The position numbers and the translations under genes were made by a program. This document shows, in pieces, positions 23,101 to 31,275 of a stretch of 48,105 bases of DNA. The notes below the pieces were generated by a model, which saw only the letters and a list, made by a program, of their open reading frames with translations, was not told where the DNA came from and searched no databases. Numbering within the stretch: the first letter of the stretch is position 1; each line of letters opens with the position of its first letter. This DNA comes from a virus, in IMG/VR virus record IMGVR_UViG_3300012006_000007, positions 1-48,105 of that record, one strand, 5' to 3'.

Positions 23101-24553
23101 AAAAAAATTAAAATTTGCACAGTTCACACAAGCACCCGGTGGTATGACAGGAACACCTGTTGCGACTAGAACCAATCAGCCGTTCTCCAATGCTGTTGCT
23201 AAATCCCCAGGTGGTAAGAACCTAGCACAGGGTGCACTTGGTAACCAGATTAATGCCAAGGGGGGTGTAGAAACCACCGCACAGAATGCGGTTGGTGATT
23301 GGCCTAACGGTTCTGAAGAATCAATCGTGCACACGGCACCACAAGGCACAGACCCAGCTAGATTAAAATACCTAGCAGCTTGGCACGGTATCTCAGGGCA
23401 GAAGAAATCTGTACTTGTATTCCACCCGAATTCAAAAGGTCCAGATAGTTTGTACCACATAACACACCCTTCAACGGACATGGGTGAAGTGCGAGATTCT
23501 TTAATAGCGGCGGGTATAAACTACAAGACTTTACTTCCCGGAAAAACAAACACTAAAGTATTAGTGTACGACCCAAACAGACAAATGAGAAACACCGTAG
23601 ATCAATATGCTACAAATAATAACTTAAATGTAGAAGAAAACATTGGACAAGGTGAAATTGTAGGACATAATGGTGATTGGAACAGCGCTGGTGCTCTACC
23701 GAAATCCAGACAAGCTTACACAAACATCATAGGTGAATATGAGCAGAATAGTAACCAAGCCGGGCCTACCAACAATACTAGTGGGGCACCCACCAATGGC
23801 ACAGGCACCAGCACAGGGAAAGCCCAGCAACTCTCCCGCAAAACCACAGCCAAGACCAAAATAAAATTTGACCGTAGTCGTAGGGTGTTGGAAGGTTTCT
23901 TAAGACAACACAACACACCTAACAAAGAGCTACCACCTGTTGGGGATTTACTAAGCCAAGACCTACAGAACATAAAGCCAGAGCATCTATCAAAGTATCA
24001 ACAGTTGATTCCAGACGCTAAGTGGTCAGACATAGAAGGTGCGGTAACCTCACTGCAAAAAGACCCTAGCTTGTACGATGACATGACGAGTGAATCTAAC
24101 AGGCGAGAGATGTACTGCAAGGAACACGCAAGGACAGTACTTCAAAGCAGTGGTTTAAAGAAGCTAATTGATAGTCTTAGAGTGCAAAATTTGATACCTG
24201 AACACGCACAGCACTTGATTGAAGACGCTAAGGATGGAGATTACTTTTCCTTAGAAGCCATTAGCTCAGAACTACAACACAGTGTACCTTCACTGCGGGC
24301 TTTCTCAAAAGCCGCAGAGAAGGAATACAACAAAGCTGGAAAGGCATGGGATAAAATGCGAACAGGGCAACCACAAAAGTTTGCTAAGAAATCCGCACAC
24401 GCTAAAGATCAGTATCGAGCAGGTGCACACGGTATTACATTCCGTGGTAGGAATTACAACGGCGGACAATTTGCACCACAGAATGACGGTGTTAAAAGGT
24501 TTGAAAAAGACTCCAACCTAACACACATGATTAAAAAACTGCGAGGAGCTTAA
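20156..24553 (+). CDS. Giant multidomain head-module protein
   Basis: A 1465-residue protein between portal and protease, where Mu-like phages carry head-morphogenesis genes, so an internal or ejected virion protein is likely. The N-terminus is basic, then Pro-rich. Residues near 120-640 are helical. Around 805-890, GGNPTKDLWFTRASLFVLGG, PPASLREAFDLANNWVGHSL and SSKQVQAIWWYHKKTL resemble a small helical domain found in phage polyproteins (DUF7178-like). Residues about 1071-1197 form another apparent domain (SVLVFHPNSKGPDSLYHIT, TLLPGKTNTKVLVYDP). The C-terminus has ITFRGRNYNGGQFAPQ. A basic QLSR-H/K-T linker occurs twice, near 652 and 1230. Base composition changes near 23,110, so the gene looks mosaic. 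Confidence 0.7.
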   Translation: MINYNPSIKKLRQAEKFFRRAAVKYSKDLLKDNTPPPAPTSLPKSPLSKDLKPTPDPIASPFKEQAQNPNKSSGGMQSSQEGIRQGLKIKEGYTEQSPVLKTILNNFDKFYATTGPDGKPHPDTIHALHYLDSHDLLRRGVLPGLSSALLSKSFKEDVQKEHDTKIRIAKEQTDESQTQRKAKLDEYIKQAQAKFDANAAKGKGKWSNPEYVEAQRKKLEEDIAKKSSNRNAPFTDEQYDARIESGRPKTVVGSATRVLKGLLPTLQSLVGYKEGSIYPSDAKLEDDPELNDPIIKRTGELKDAPGLLNENTSANTVENALASDKELNSRGGRSPTNQASVLRWLKNGFFNNVIKPLMSDPQLEIQNEALYHKGGAQAVLEHLERKHEISPEESLYASAALLFLGQRDDVSHELSLMGEKYLSTDGTIKSNYDPGDLWYDDNMLQTDHGIAHVVNHLHGREVVPVDRHSGMPILNNGRQHPHISAFKAIMAPTSYGMQPGANLNTSFDVYTQAKKAWEEDGADPNKSVFGYMDIKRKVSPQEEIKLFGENTFYERCKALSNSMEYIDPKEYQRVTSLYQGGDKKLALQEHKNWLRKTFTDNPSLYSGADGKLLTTMDETKEGWAEKPRPLNLDGNGKDDLDLIMQGALKPPKAKQLSRHTKFDLKLQRNKNIWVGDAHVLHPSAIIDHISNLEVSDSDIQKDWTTRGGSINSMLRFVKNVCKNEGEQGLHNFLEGEHTLDTLMKVWMDNSQEKDAEGRTQYDYDDEEKADYIERTKKKFLDSVPDSERENLLKGGTAKGAYIFGPKGGNFWQDISYQGGNPTKDLWFTRASLFVLGGMTTENGTLIDTPPASLREAFDLANNWVGHSLGLSSKQVQAIWWYHKKTLDTMMGVKTAGNESYVQAAEKAAKGVNSGYTKPEIDRFGPSSSAASKRSQNARAGIFSATPGQNTKPVSEVLSRPPSIPNAQEIIDKNLKFRSSKKGKKLKFAQFTQAPGGMTGTPVATRTNQPFSNAVAKSPGGKNLAQGALGNQINAKGGVETTAQNAVGDWPNGSEESIVHTAPQGTDPARLKYLAAWHGISGQKKSVLVFHPNSKGPDSLYHITHPSTDMGEVRDSLIAAGINYKTLLPGKTNTKVLVYDPNRQMRNTVDQYATNNNLNVEENIGQGEIVGHNGDWNSAGALPKSRQAYTNIIGEYEQNSNQAGPTNNTSGAPTNGTGTSTGKAQQLSRKTTAKTKIKFDRSRRVLEGFLRQHNTPNKELPPVGDLLSQDLQNIKPEHLSKYQQLIPDAKWSDIEGAVTSLQKDPSLYDDMTSESNRREMYCKEHARTVLQSSGLKKLIDSLRVQNLIPEHAQHLIEDAKDGDYFSLEAISSELQHSVPSLRAFSKAAEKEYNKAGKAWDKMRTGQPQKFAKKSAHAKDQYRAGAHGITFRGRNYNGGQFAPQNDGVKRFEKDSNLTHMIKKLRGA

Positions 24554-25701
24554 TGGACGATAAAGATATGATTGTTAAACACCATGTTCCTATTCTGGAC
24601 GAGCATGAGCTTAAGGATGGTAAAGGGAATGTGGTGATTCGGCTCGACCAGAAGAAACTATCTGAGATAGTTAGAGTAAACAATAAGCGCATGGGTAATA
24701 CTGGTGACGAGATACCACTTGTCATTGGGCACACCAAAGATGACGCTCCTGAAGGTGAGCAACCTGAAATTGTTGGATACGCTACCAACCTAAAGGTAGA
24801 GCCGTTCTTCAAAACAGGTAGGAAGTGTATCACAGCAACCTTCAAGTTCTTCAAACATGCTGCTGATAAGGTTCGTGGTTTCCCAAGGAGATCAATAGAA
24901 CTTTGGCTAAGTGACTACAAGATTGACCCGATTAGTTTGCTCGGTGCAACTACTCCTGAACGAGACTTAGGCTTACTCCGACTTTCTAAAGGCGGGGTTA
25001 AAAAATATCAAAGGACTATAGGAATGAATGATCAACAAGGTATTATTGACGGTGTTATAGCCGGACTCCAACAAACGGATGTATGGCAATTTCTTACAGC
25101 ACTTTCACAACAGGGTGGTGAAGCACCACCTGAGGAAGGTGGTATGCCGCCTGACGGAATGCCCGGTGAAGAAGCACCTATGCCTGAGGAAGGTATGGAA
25201 GACCCTAGCATGGGTGGACCTCCTATGGATGAAGGTATGGGTGAAGAACCTATGCCAGAAGAATCTACGGAGGAAGAAGAACCTATTCAATCTAGTCGTG
25301 GTAACAGAAAATACGACAGGATTAAACTATCCAGGGTAGAACAGGAAAACCAACTTCTCCACAAGGAGATCCAAAACATCAAGATTAAATTCCAGCGTGC
25401 AGAGCGTGAGAAAGATCTTATTGAGTTGGAAGCTGAAGGTTTCATGTTAGACCGTGGTGAAGAGCTATCCTTGGTCCAATCTTTACCTGAGAAGACCTAT
25501 AGGGCACATCTTCAGATCATCCGTAAAAGGTACCAAAAAGCACCTATTGGTGCACGGGCCTCTTATTACCAAGAATCTCGTTCTGGTGGGGTGCGTGGCC
25601 GCACTAAGGACGAAGTGAACGAAGCTATTAACTTTGCAACTAATAACGGCATTAGCTACCAAGAAGCTCTTGGTAAAATCAATGCTGAAAAAGTACTTTA
25701 A
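24553..25701 (+). CDS. Prohead protease / scaffold fusion candidate
   Basis: A 382-residue protein. The N-terminal 145 residues look like a phage prohead-protease-type domain: VIRLDQKKLSEIVRVNN, IPLVIGHTKDD, and FPRRSIELWLSDYKIDPISL followed by LGATTPERDLGLL. His59 and Ser114 could be catalytic, but I cannot verify the dyad. A Pro/Met/Glu-rich acidic linker (about 195-245) leads into a coiled-coil C-terminal part (VEQENQLLHKEIQNIKIKFQ), as in scaffolding proteins. Its place directly before decoration and capsid genes fits. Stop/start overlap with the giant gene is TAATG. Confidence 0.65.
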   Translation: MDDKDMIVKHHVPILDEHELKDGKGNVVIRLDQKKLSEIVRVNNKRMGNTGDEIPLVIGHTKDDAPEGEQPEIVGYATNLKVEPFFKTGRKCITATFKFFKHAADKVRGFPRRSIELWLSDYKIDPISLLGATTPERDLGLLRLSKGGVKKYQRTIGMNDQQGIIDGVIAGLQQTDVWQFLTALSQQGGEAPPEEGGMPPDGMPGEEAPMPEEGMEDPSMGGPPMDEGMGEEPMPEESTEEEEPIQSSRGNRKYDRIKLSRVEQENQLLHKEIQNIKIKFQRAEREKDLIELEAEGFMLDRGEELSLVQSLPEKTYRAHLQIIRKRYQKAPIGARASYYQESRSGGVRGRTKDEVNEAINFATNNGISYQEALGKINAEKVL

Positions 25702-25716
25702 CTAGGAGAATAATTC

Positions 25717-26142
25717 ATGCCTTTGTACAATCCGGCTTTTATTGCGGGTGGAGATATCAAACCTGCTAGGTTCGTGCGAATCACAGGTGAGTTTACTATT
25801 TCACAGTGCTCCCTATCAAGTCAGCCCATCATAGGGGTATCCCAAGAAGGTACCTTTAGCCCGCCTAATCTTGCAACCCTTTTGGGTGGCACAGAAAGTG
25901 GACTAGCTGCTAGTGAAGGGCAATCACTTAAAGTCTTCGGACTTGGGGATGTTTGCATGATCTTTGCAGGTAGTGGTGGTGTTACCGCTGGAACTAAAGT
26001 TAAATCCGATGGTGACGGCAAAGCTGTCAATATTGGAACTGCGGCTGGTACTTACCATGTAGGTGGTACCGCACTCAATACCGTTGCTGCTGGTGAAAAG
26101 GTTCTGATCCAAGTAAACCCACATGTTGTGGTTGTTGCTTAA
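25717..26142 (+). CDS. Head decoration protein, DUF2190-like
   Basis: A 141-residue Gly/Val/Ala-rich beta protein with AGGDIKPARFVRITGEFTIS, an AASEGQSLKVFGLGDV strand pair and a GVTAGTKVKSDGDGKAV turn, the pattern of DUF2190-type capsid decoration proteins that bind and stabilise the shell. It starts after AGGAGA and precedes the major capsid gene by 27 bp. Confidence 0.8.
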   Translation: MPLYNPAFIAGGDIKPARFVRITGEFTISQCSLSSQPIIGVSQEGTFSPPNLATLLGGTESGLAASEGQSLKVFGLGDVCMIFAGSGGVTAGTKVKSDGDGKAVNIGTAAGTYHVGGTALNTVAAGEKVLIQVNPHVVVVA

Positions 26143-26169
26143 CAATATAACTAATTAAGGATAAATATT

Positions 26170-27270
26170 ATGGCAGATTTTGTATCGGCAAACGCCCAAT
26201 TTCCAAGTGGAACAAACACATATATCCCTAGTTTTGACGCTACTGGTCAGCTAGTGGTATCGTTCAGCCGCAACCCTAAAGACTTTGCGTTGAACAAATA
26301 TATCACCATCACCCCTGTTAAAAAGTCTTCAGGCTACTACCTGAAACTTAATGCAGAGCAAGCTGCACGGGTTTCTTACGATTCCCTTAAAGATCATGTG
26401 TGGCACGATGGTAATGACGCTCCACACGGGGAATGGAATAATGAAAAGTTTGAGTGGTTGAACTTCAATACCCAACGGTATGTGTTCCCATTCAGGCTAG
26501 GTTATAAAGCAGTTGATCAAGCTGATTGGAAGATTGTGGCTTCCTACAGTGCGATCAACGCACAACAAGCTATGACAGCTCGAGTGGTTAAAGTTTGGGA
26601 TAAGTTGCAGAGTGCTGTTGGTTCTGGTATCAACGATATCGCAACACAAAGCTGTACTGCTGCTGCTAACGCCTACACAGGTGGTTCTGCACTTGTGGAC
26701 GGCGACTCCGGTGATATCGCGCAAGGCACATCTAAAGGGCCTGTGTTTAAGAAAGCTTTGAACGCTGTCTCTAGAAAGATTAACAAGGATACCTTGGGTG
26801 CTTGTGGTCCTAAAGAGATGTGTGTTATCATCAACCCAACTGTTGCTGACGCACTTAGTCGTTCTAAAGAACTCCACACATACCTGAAAGAGTCGCCAGT
26901 TGCACTTGCTCAGATTCGTGGAGATTCAGACTCTATGAATGGTAAATATGGCTTGCCTGACAAGCTATATGGATACGATATTATCGTTGAGGATGTTGTA
27001 AAGGTTGCCAACAAAAAAGGTGCAACTCGAACAACTGACTATGTTTTAGGCGACAACGAAGCTTGGGTTCTTGCACGCCCAGGTGATCTAGTTGGTTTTG
27101 AAGGTTCGCCTTCGTTCTCCACTGTGCACCTCTTCGCATATGAAGAGATGACGGTTGAGCAAAAGGACGACCCAGATAATCGCCGCATCAATGCTCGCAT
27201 CGTAGAAGACTACGGTATTGAGGTTGTTGCACCTATCACTGCTTTCAAGTTTAGCAATGTGGTATCCTAA
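26170..27270 (+). CDS. Major capsid protein
   Basis: A 366-residue protein in the expected place between decoration and connector genes. It has no signal or membrane part and an alpha/beta composition compatible with the HK97 fold: a spine-helix-like segment SAINAQQAMTARVVKVWDKL near 120-140, a PKEMCVIINPTVADALSRSK strand-helix pair near 215-235, and a C-terminal YEEMTVEQKDDPDNRR segment typical of the P-domain strand. Shell assignment rests mostly on position, length and these patterns. Confidence 0.78.
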   Translation: MADFVSANAQFPSGTNTYIPSFDATGQLVVSFSRNPKDFALNKYITITPVKKSSGYYLKLNAEQAARVSYDSLKDHVWHDGNDAPHGEWNNEKFEWLNFNTQRYVFPFRLGYKAVDQADWKIVASYSAINAQQAMTARVVKVWDKLQSAVGSGINDIATQSCTAAANAYTGGSALVDGDSGDIAQGTSKGPVFKKALNAVSRKINKDTLGACGPKEMCVIINPTVADALSRSKELHTYLKESPVALAQIRGDSDSMNGKYGLPDKLYGYDIIVEDVVKVANKKGATRTTDYVLGDNEAWVLARPGDLVGFEGSPSFSTVHLFAYEEMTVEQKDDPDNRRINARIVEDYGIEVVAPITAFKFSNVVS

Positions 27271-27794
27271 TGGCACACGCAACTGTGTCTGATCTTCTGA
27301 TGCGTTACGACCTCCGTAGAATTGCTGATCTTGTGTTAGACACAGACCAGCGAGCAACTGCGGAGGAACTAGCTGGAAACAGCACAGCAGGGCTGGTCGT
27401 ACAGACCGCCCTGTCTGATGCTTCAGGTATGATCAACAGTGCAATACTTGCAGGTGGCAGGTACGAGCTTGTAGACTTAGTAGCTATGACAGAAGATTCT
27501 AAGGGGCACCTTAAAAGAATCTGTTGTGATATAGCTTACGGACTTCTAATCTCTAGGCGTGGATACGGTGCTGCCGATTTAGATGCGATGACATCACGAT
27601 CTAAAGAATCAGAAGCAATCTTAGAGTTGTTACGCACAGGCGAGCGGGTATTTGAAATTGAAAAAAATGAACAAGCCTCAACACCACAACAAGCACAAGT
27701 TAGCAAAACTGTAAGTCTATTCTCTAGCGAGATGGACCGTTACTTCGGTATGCGGCAATCAGCATCAAACGAATTTTTTAACCCAAGGAGTTAA
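27270..27794 (+). CDS. Head-tail connector, DUF1320-like
   Basis: A 174-residue helical protein with the pattern of Mu gp36-like (DUF1320) adaptors: ATVSDLLMRYDLRRIADLVL, a DASGMINSAILAGGRYE helix, then LKRICCDIAYGLLISRRGYG. These proteins form the ring below the portal. The C-terminal 40 residues are polar. It overlaps the capsid stop (TAATG). Confidence 0.72.
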   Translation: MAHATVSDLLMRYDLRRIADLVLDTDQRATAEELAGNSTAGLVVQTALSDASGMINSAILAGGRYELVDLVAMTEDSKGHLKRICCDIAYGLLISRRGYGAADLDAMTSRSKESEAILELLRTGERVFEIEKNEQASTPQQAQVSKTVSLFSSEMDRYFGMRQSASNEFFNPRS

Positions 27795-27795
27795 A

Positions 27796-28446
27796 ATGGC
27801 ACAAATTATTACGACAGGGCCAGCCCATGTCTTTATAGGACACTGTGGAAACACATACGACACTTTAGAGTATTTAGGAACATGTCAGAAAAGCCCTGGC
27901 ATTACTATTCAAACTCTAAAAGAAGATGTAATGAATGATATCGGTGGCGAAACCCCGATATCATTTTCTAATCAAGGACAAGTAGGAACAATTAAACTAA
28001 CACTAAACAGATACGATGAGGTGGTTTTTGCTAAAATTGCACTTGGTTTGTATTTATCTGGAACAGGCAACAGAACAGGTAGTCGAGGTGAAATCACCCG
28101 TAACCAAATGGGTGTTCTTGCACAAGGTATGGAATATGATTTTCACTTAATGTTTTACTTCCCATTCCATCAAGGCTTTTTAGCAGGCAGCACTGAACCA
28201 ACGCACAACACATCACACCCTGAAGGTATTCATTTTCATTCTGTGGTACCTACTAAAGAAAAGCTATCTGAGATGGGAACTAGGGCAAGGATTGCATCAC
28301 TAGAGCTTAAGTGTATTCCTAAGCTTGTGTTTTCTAACACCAATGTGGATAGCAATAGCACAGCTGGAAATCTCAATACTCGTGAATTTAGATTGTATGA
28401 AAATATTAAGACTCTTCCCTCCGTTCTTAAAGAAAGGGTAAACTAA
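27796..28446 (+). CDS. Virion structural protein A of a paralogue pair
   Basis: A 216-residue beta-rich protein, paralogous to the next gene. Both begin with TGPAHVFIGH or TGAAHVYVGH, a YLGTCxxSP turn, an ED/GD-x-x-NDIxGGxPI motif and a TR/NRYD segment. I do not recognise the family. Tail tube or neck subunits in this position are typically this size and fold, so a tube/neck role is the best inference. AAGGAG lies 5 bases before ATG. Confidence 0.65.
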   Translation: MAQIITTGPAHVFIGHCGNTYDTLEYLGTCQKSPGITIQTLKEDVMNDIGGETPISFSNQGQVGTIKLTLNRYDEVVFAKIALGLYLSGTGNRTGSRGEITRNQMGVLAQGMEYDFHLMFYFPFHQGFLAGSTEPTHNTSHPEGIHFHSVVPTKEKLSEMGTRARIASLELKCIPKLVFSNTNVDSNSTAGNLNTREFRLYENIKTLPSVLKERVN

Positions 28447-28448
28447 CT

Positions 28449-29111
28449 ATGCCAGCTAAACTTCATGTAACAGGTGCAGCACATGTGTATGTAGGTCACA
28501 AAGATAGCCTACCTGCCGCAGGCCTATACTTAGGAACTTGCGAAAGATCTCCAGAATTTGAAACTGAATTTAAATGGGGGGATATTCAAAACGACATTGC
28601 AGGCGGAGCACCTATAGATCTTATTTTTAAAGGTATGTCTAGCAAACTTCAATTTCTAATGACAAGGTTTAACGATCAACATGTTCAAAACTTTGTGGGC
28701 AATGTTAATTCTAGAGTTGCACGACATGGTATTAACCATCAACCTGGGTATACAGATGGTGGTCAGATTGGTTCGCTATCTGAGTACACTCATGCGAGTG
28801 TAGTTAGTGCAGGATATTGGCTAGCTGTTAAGTTTGAATTTGGTAGCTTAACCGCAGTGGATTCTGAAATTCCTAGAGGTTATTTCTTTCCATCTGTGAC
28901 ACCTTCTCAATTTGGTTACGAGGAAGGAAGCTTAGGAACAAACGCTAAAAAACTCCAGCTAGGTGTTGAGGCACATGCATCTGTAGTTAAACCTGGGGTT
29001 TACGGTCTAGCTGGTGCAAATGCAGGTATGACAGCAGGAGATTACATTTTGCGTCTTTACACTACTGACACAGCAGTGTTTGATTTTGCTACACTCCCTA
29101 ACATCGACTAA
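28449..29111 (+). CDS. Virion structural protein B of a paralogue pair
   Basis: A 220-residue protein, paralogous to 27796 by the shared N-terminal half (AAHVYVGH, YLGTCERSP, NDIAGGAPIDL). The C-terminal halves differ. It is slightly more Gly/Ala-rich, with ADAxx loops near the end. The pair may form alternating rings or a main and a capping subunit of the tail or neck; unknown. Confidence 0.65.
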   Translation: MPAKLHVTGAAHVYVGHKDSLPAAGLYLGTCERSPEFETEFKWGDIQNDIAGGAPIDLIFKGMSSKLQFLMTRFNDQHVQNFVGNVNSRVARHGINHQPGYTDGGQIGSLSEYTHASVVSAGYWLAVKFEFGSLTAVDSEIPRGYFFPSVTPSQFGYEEGSLGTNAKKLQLGVEAHASVVKPGVYGLAGANAGMTAGDYILRLYTTDTAVFDFATLPNID

Positions 29112-29121
29112 GGGGTAGGTT

Positions 29122-30744
29122 ATGCCAGAAAAACCAAACATGATCCCAATAGATCACGATAAGCCTAGGAAGAAATTCCTAGGCTTAACTCTTCCTAAGA
29201 CACCTGAAGAGGTGGTTAAAGAGTATAGGGATTCTCAAGAGAAAAAACAAACTTCTAGCCCATCACCTGCACCATCACCAACGCCTACAGAAAATCCAGA
29301 ATCTCCAAAAGTTGAGAAGTTATTTCCTGACGAGCCTTTCGACCAGAATGTACCCGATAAAAATGGATTAGGGTATTCTAAAAATGAAATTGCAGATAGG
29401 GCGATGCCTAGCTACTTAAACAAGCAGTTACAGAACCTTGGCGGGTACAGCACAAACGCAGAAGTAAGGGATAAGGCACAAAAAACTATAAGGGAGCAAC
29501 AAGAGAAAGATTCTAGTAACATGGGCGGTAGCAGGTGGAGTAAAGAAGATATAGCTAAAGTTCAATCTGCTCGATCAAAGGACTTAGATGTTTTAGACGA
29601 AAAAGAAAAGCTACTACCTGGAAAATACCCTACACAAAACCAAACTATATTTTTAAACTCTGTAAGAAGTCAACGCAAAAGAACAGACCAACAATCACAC
29701 GATGAGCACCGTAGTAATAACCCCTCAGGTTGGGAACCATCAACCCCGAGTAAAATAACACCTACAACTTCCTTTGAATTCCTTGGATTGTTTCGTTTGC
29801 CTAGTGCTCCAAAAATGCCTCCAACTACACCTAAGGTACCGGCTACACCTAAAGTAGATAAGGATTTTAGAGAACAGATATTTAAGTTTCCGGGTGCAGG
29901 CAAAGACTACAAACCTAATCCAACAATGACTCCTCCTCCCCCAACACCTGCACCTAGCCCTACGCCTACAGAAAAACCAGAACAGAATCAAGCAACATGG
30001 CCTAGACAATCAACCACTGCTGTAGGTTTTGAATCACCTGAACTTAGTGCACGACCAACTAACCAAGCAACATGGCCTAGACAATCAACCACTGCTGTAG
30101 GTTTTGAATCACCTGAACTTTCTAATAGACCCTATGTAGGAAAACAAGAAAAAGAACTTGCACCTACGCCTAGCCCATCTCCAACAAGGCTAGCTAAATC
30201 TATTCCTATGCAACAACCTATACCAATACCACCACCTATACGACCGCCAGTAATGCCAAGCATTCCTGATTGGATAAGAAAACTAACGCCTTGGTTATTT
30301 CCAAAAACTCCAGTCAATCCAGATCCTAATAAACCAGATCCTAAAGATCCTAATAAACCAGATCCTAAAGATCCTACCCCAATAGAAACAGAAGATGATA
30401 AAAGAAAAAAGAAAATAGAAAAAGAGGAAGAAGAAGAAAGAAAAAGGCAAGAACAGGCAAGCGGTGGCGTACCTGGGGCAGGTGGTCAGGCTAACACGCC
30501 ACCACAACCACGCCCTGAACAACCTGTGCCCGCTGACCCTGTGCCAGACCCTAAGCCACCAGAAAAAAAAGATCCGCCAAAAGAACCTAAAAAACCAAAC
30601 CCTATGGATTTTGCAATGATGTTACCTACGCAAGGTAGTGTTAGCTCATTCCCTAGCATGGTTACTGGAATTCCAACCCACAGTGCACCTTCATTTGAAA
30701 AGACACAATTAGAGATAAACTATTACTCTGAATTAGGATTTTAA
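29122..30744 (+). CDS. Pro-rich disordered structural protein with internal repeats
   Basis: A 540-residue low-complexity protein. It has PSPAPSPTPTE-type linkers, two exact 25-residue tandem repeats starting NQATWPRQSTTAVGFES, a NKPDPKDP tandem repeat, a charged coiled stretch (KKKIEKEEEEERKRQEQ near 430-447) and a compact C-terminal tail ending NYYSELGF. No membrane segment and no recognised domain. It sits between neck-like genes and tail genes. The short conserved tail could be a docking peptide. Unknown function. Confidence 0.65.
   Translation: MPEKPNMIPIDHDKPRKKFLGLTLPKTPEEVVKEYRDSQEKKQTSSPSPAPSPTPTENPESPKVEKLFPDEPFDQNVPDKNGLGYSKNEIADRAMPSYLNKQLQNLGGYSTNAEVRDKAQKTIREQQEKDSSNMGGSRWSKEDIAKVQSARSKDLDVLDEKEKLLPGKYPTQNQTIFLNSVRSQRKRTDQQSHDEHRSNNPSGWEPSTPSKITPTTSFEFLGLFRLPSAPKMPPTTPKVPATPKVDKDFREQIFKFPGAGKDYKPNPTMTPPPPTPAPSPTPTEKPEQNQATWPRQSTTAVGFESPELSARPTNQATWPRQSTTAVGFESPELSNRPYVGKQEKELAPTPSPSPTRLAKSIPMQQPIPIPPPIRPPVMPSIPDWIRKLTPWLFPKTPVNPDPNKPDPKDPNKPDPKDPTPIETEDDKRKKKIEKEEEEERKRQEQASGGVPGAGGQANTPPQPRPEQPVPADPVPDPKPPEKKDPPKEPKKPNPMDFAMMLPTQGSVSSFPSMVTGIPTHSAPSFEKTQLEINYYSELGF
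29986..30120 (+). repeat. 75-bp in-frame tandem repeat
   Basis: Fifty-seven consecutive bases at 29989-30045 recur exactly at 30064-30120, period 75 bp, with only a synonymous Asn codon change just before. The exact match suggests a recent duplication. Confidence 0.9.
30322..30369 (+). repeat. 24-bp tandem repeat
   Basis: The 24-bp unit beginning GATCCTAATAAACCA occurs twice exactly, encoding DPNKPDPK repeats in the Pro-rich protein. Confidence 0.9.
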
Positions 30745-31275
30745 ATGGAACAAGTAAAATCACCCTTAGTAGATATACTTAAATCTATAAAAACATTAAT
30801 TAAAACTAGTTTAAGTATTACAAACGATAGCTCTGTAAAAATAGTAGCTAGGGATGATATGCCAATATACTCAGGAGACTTTGACATACTTATAAAAGCT
30901 AACTTACCTTTTCCTGTTGAGGAGTTTGTTAGTGGGGCTGGAAGAACCGCCAGCGTTCTTCTCAGAACTATAACTATTGTAATTAGGACAAGGCTAGGTG
31001 TTGATAGGAGCGACAGTGATGAAAGAGCACTTATGGACCCTGTGTACGGTCACTTAAAAAGAGAAGAACAAATATTAAATTGTTTACATTTAAAATTCTT
31101 ATACAACACAAATGGTGATATGATAACAGCAGAGCCAGTTAGACTTTCAGAACCTAACGCAGCTTGGGGAGAAATCGCGCACTACACTAAAGAAGATACA
31201 GAAAAATCCTCCCAGCGACAGGTATCTAGGTCATTCTTAAATTTTGAAGTTAAATACATAATGGATGTTGCATAA
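30745..31275 (+). CDS. Tail/neck completion protein candidate
   Basis: A 176-residue protein with an N-terminal helix (LVDILKSIKTLIKTSLSIT), then beta strands (SVKIVARDDMPIYSGDFDI, ASVLLRTITIVIRTRLGVD) and a LEPVRLSEPN-like segment. Size, strand order and place after the connector fit tail-terminator or neck proteins that complete the head-tail joint, but there is no sequence family I can name. Overlaps next gene by TAATG. Confidence 0.5.
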   Translation: MEQVKSPLVDILKSIKTLIKTSLSITNDSSVKIVARDDMPIYSGDFDILIKANLPFPVEEFVSGAGRTASVLLRTITIVIRTRLGVDRSDSDERALMDPVYGHLKREEQILNCLHLKFLYNTNGDMITAEPVRLSEPNAAWGEIAHYTKEDTEKSSQRQVSRSFLNFEVKYIMDVA

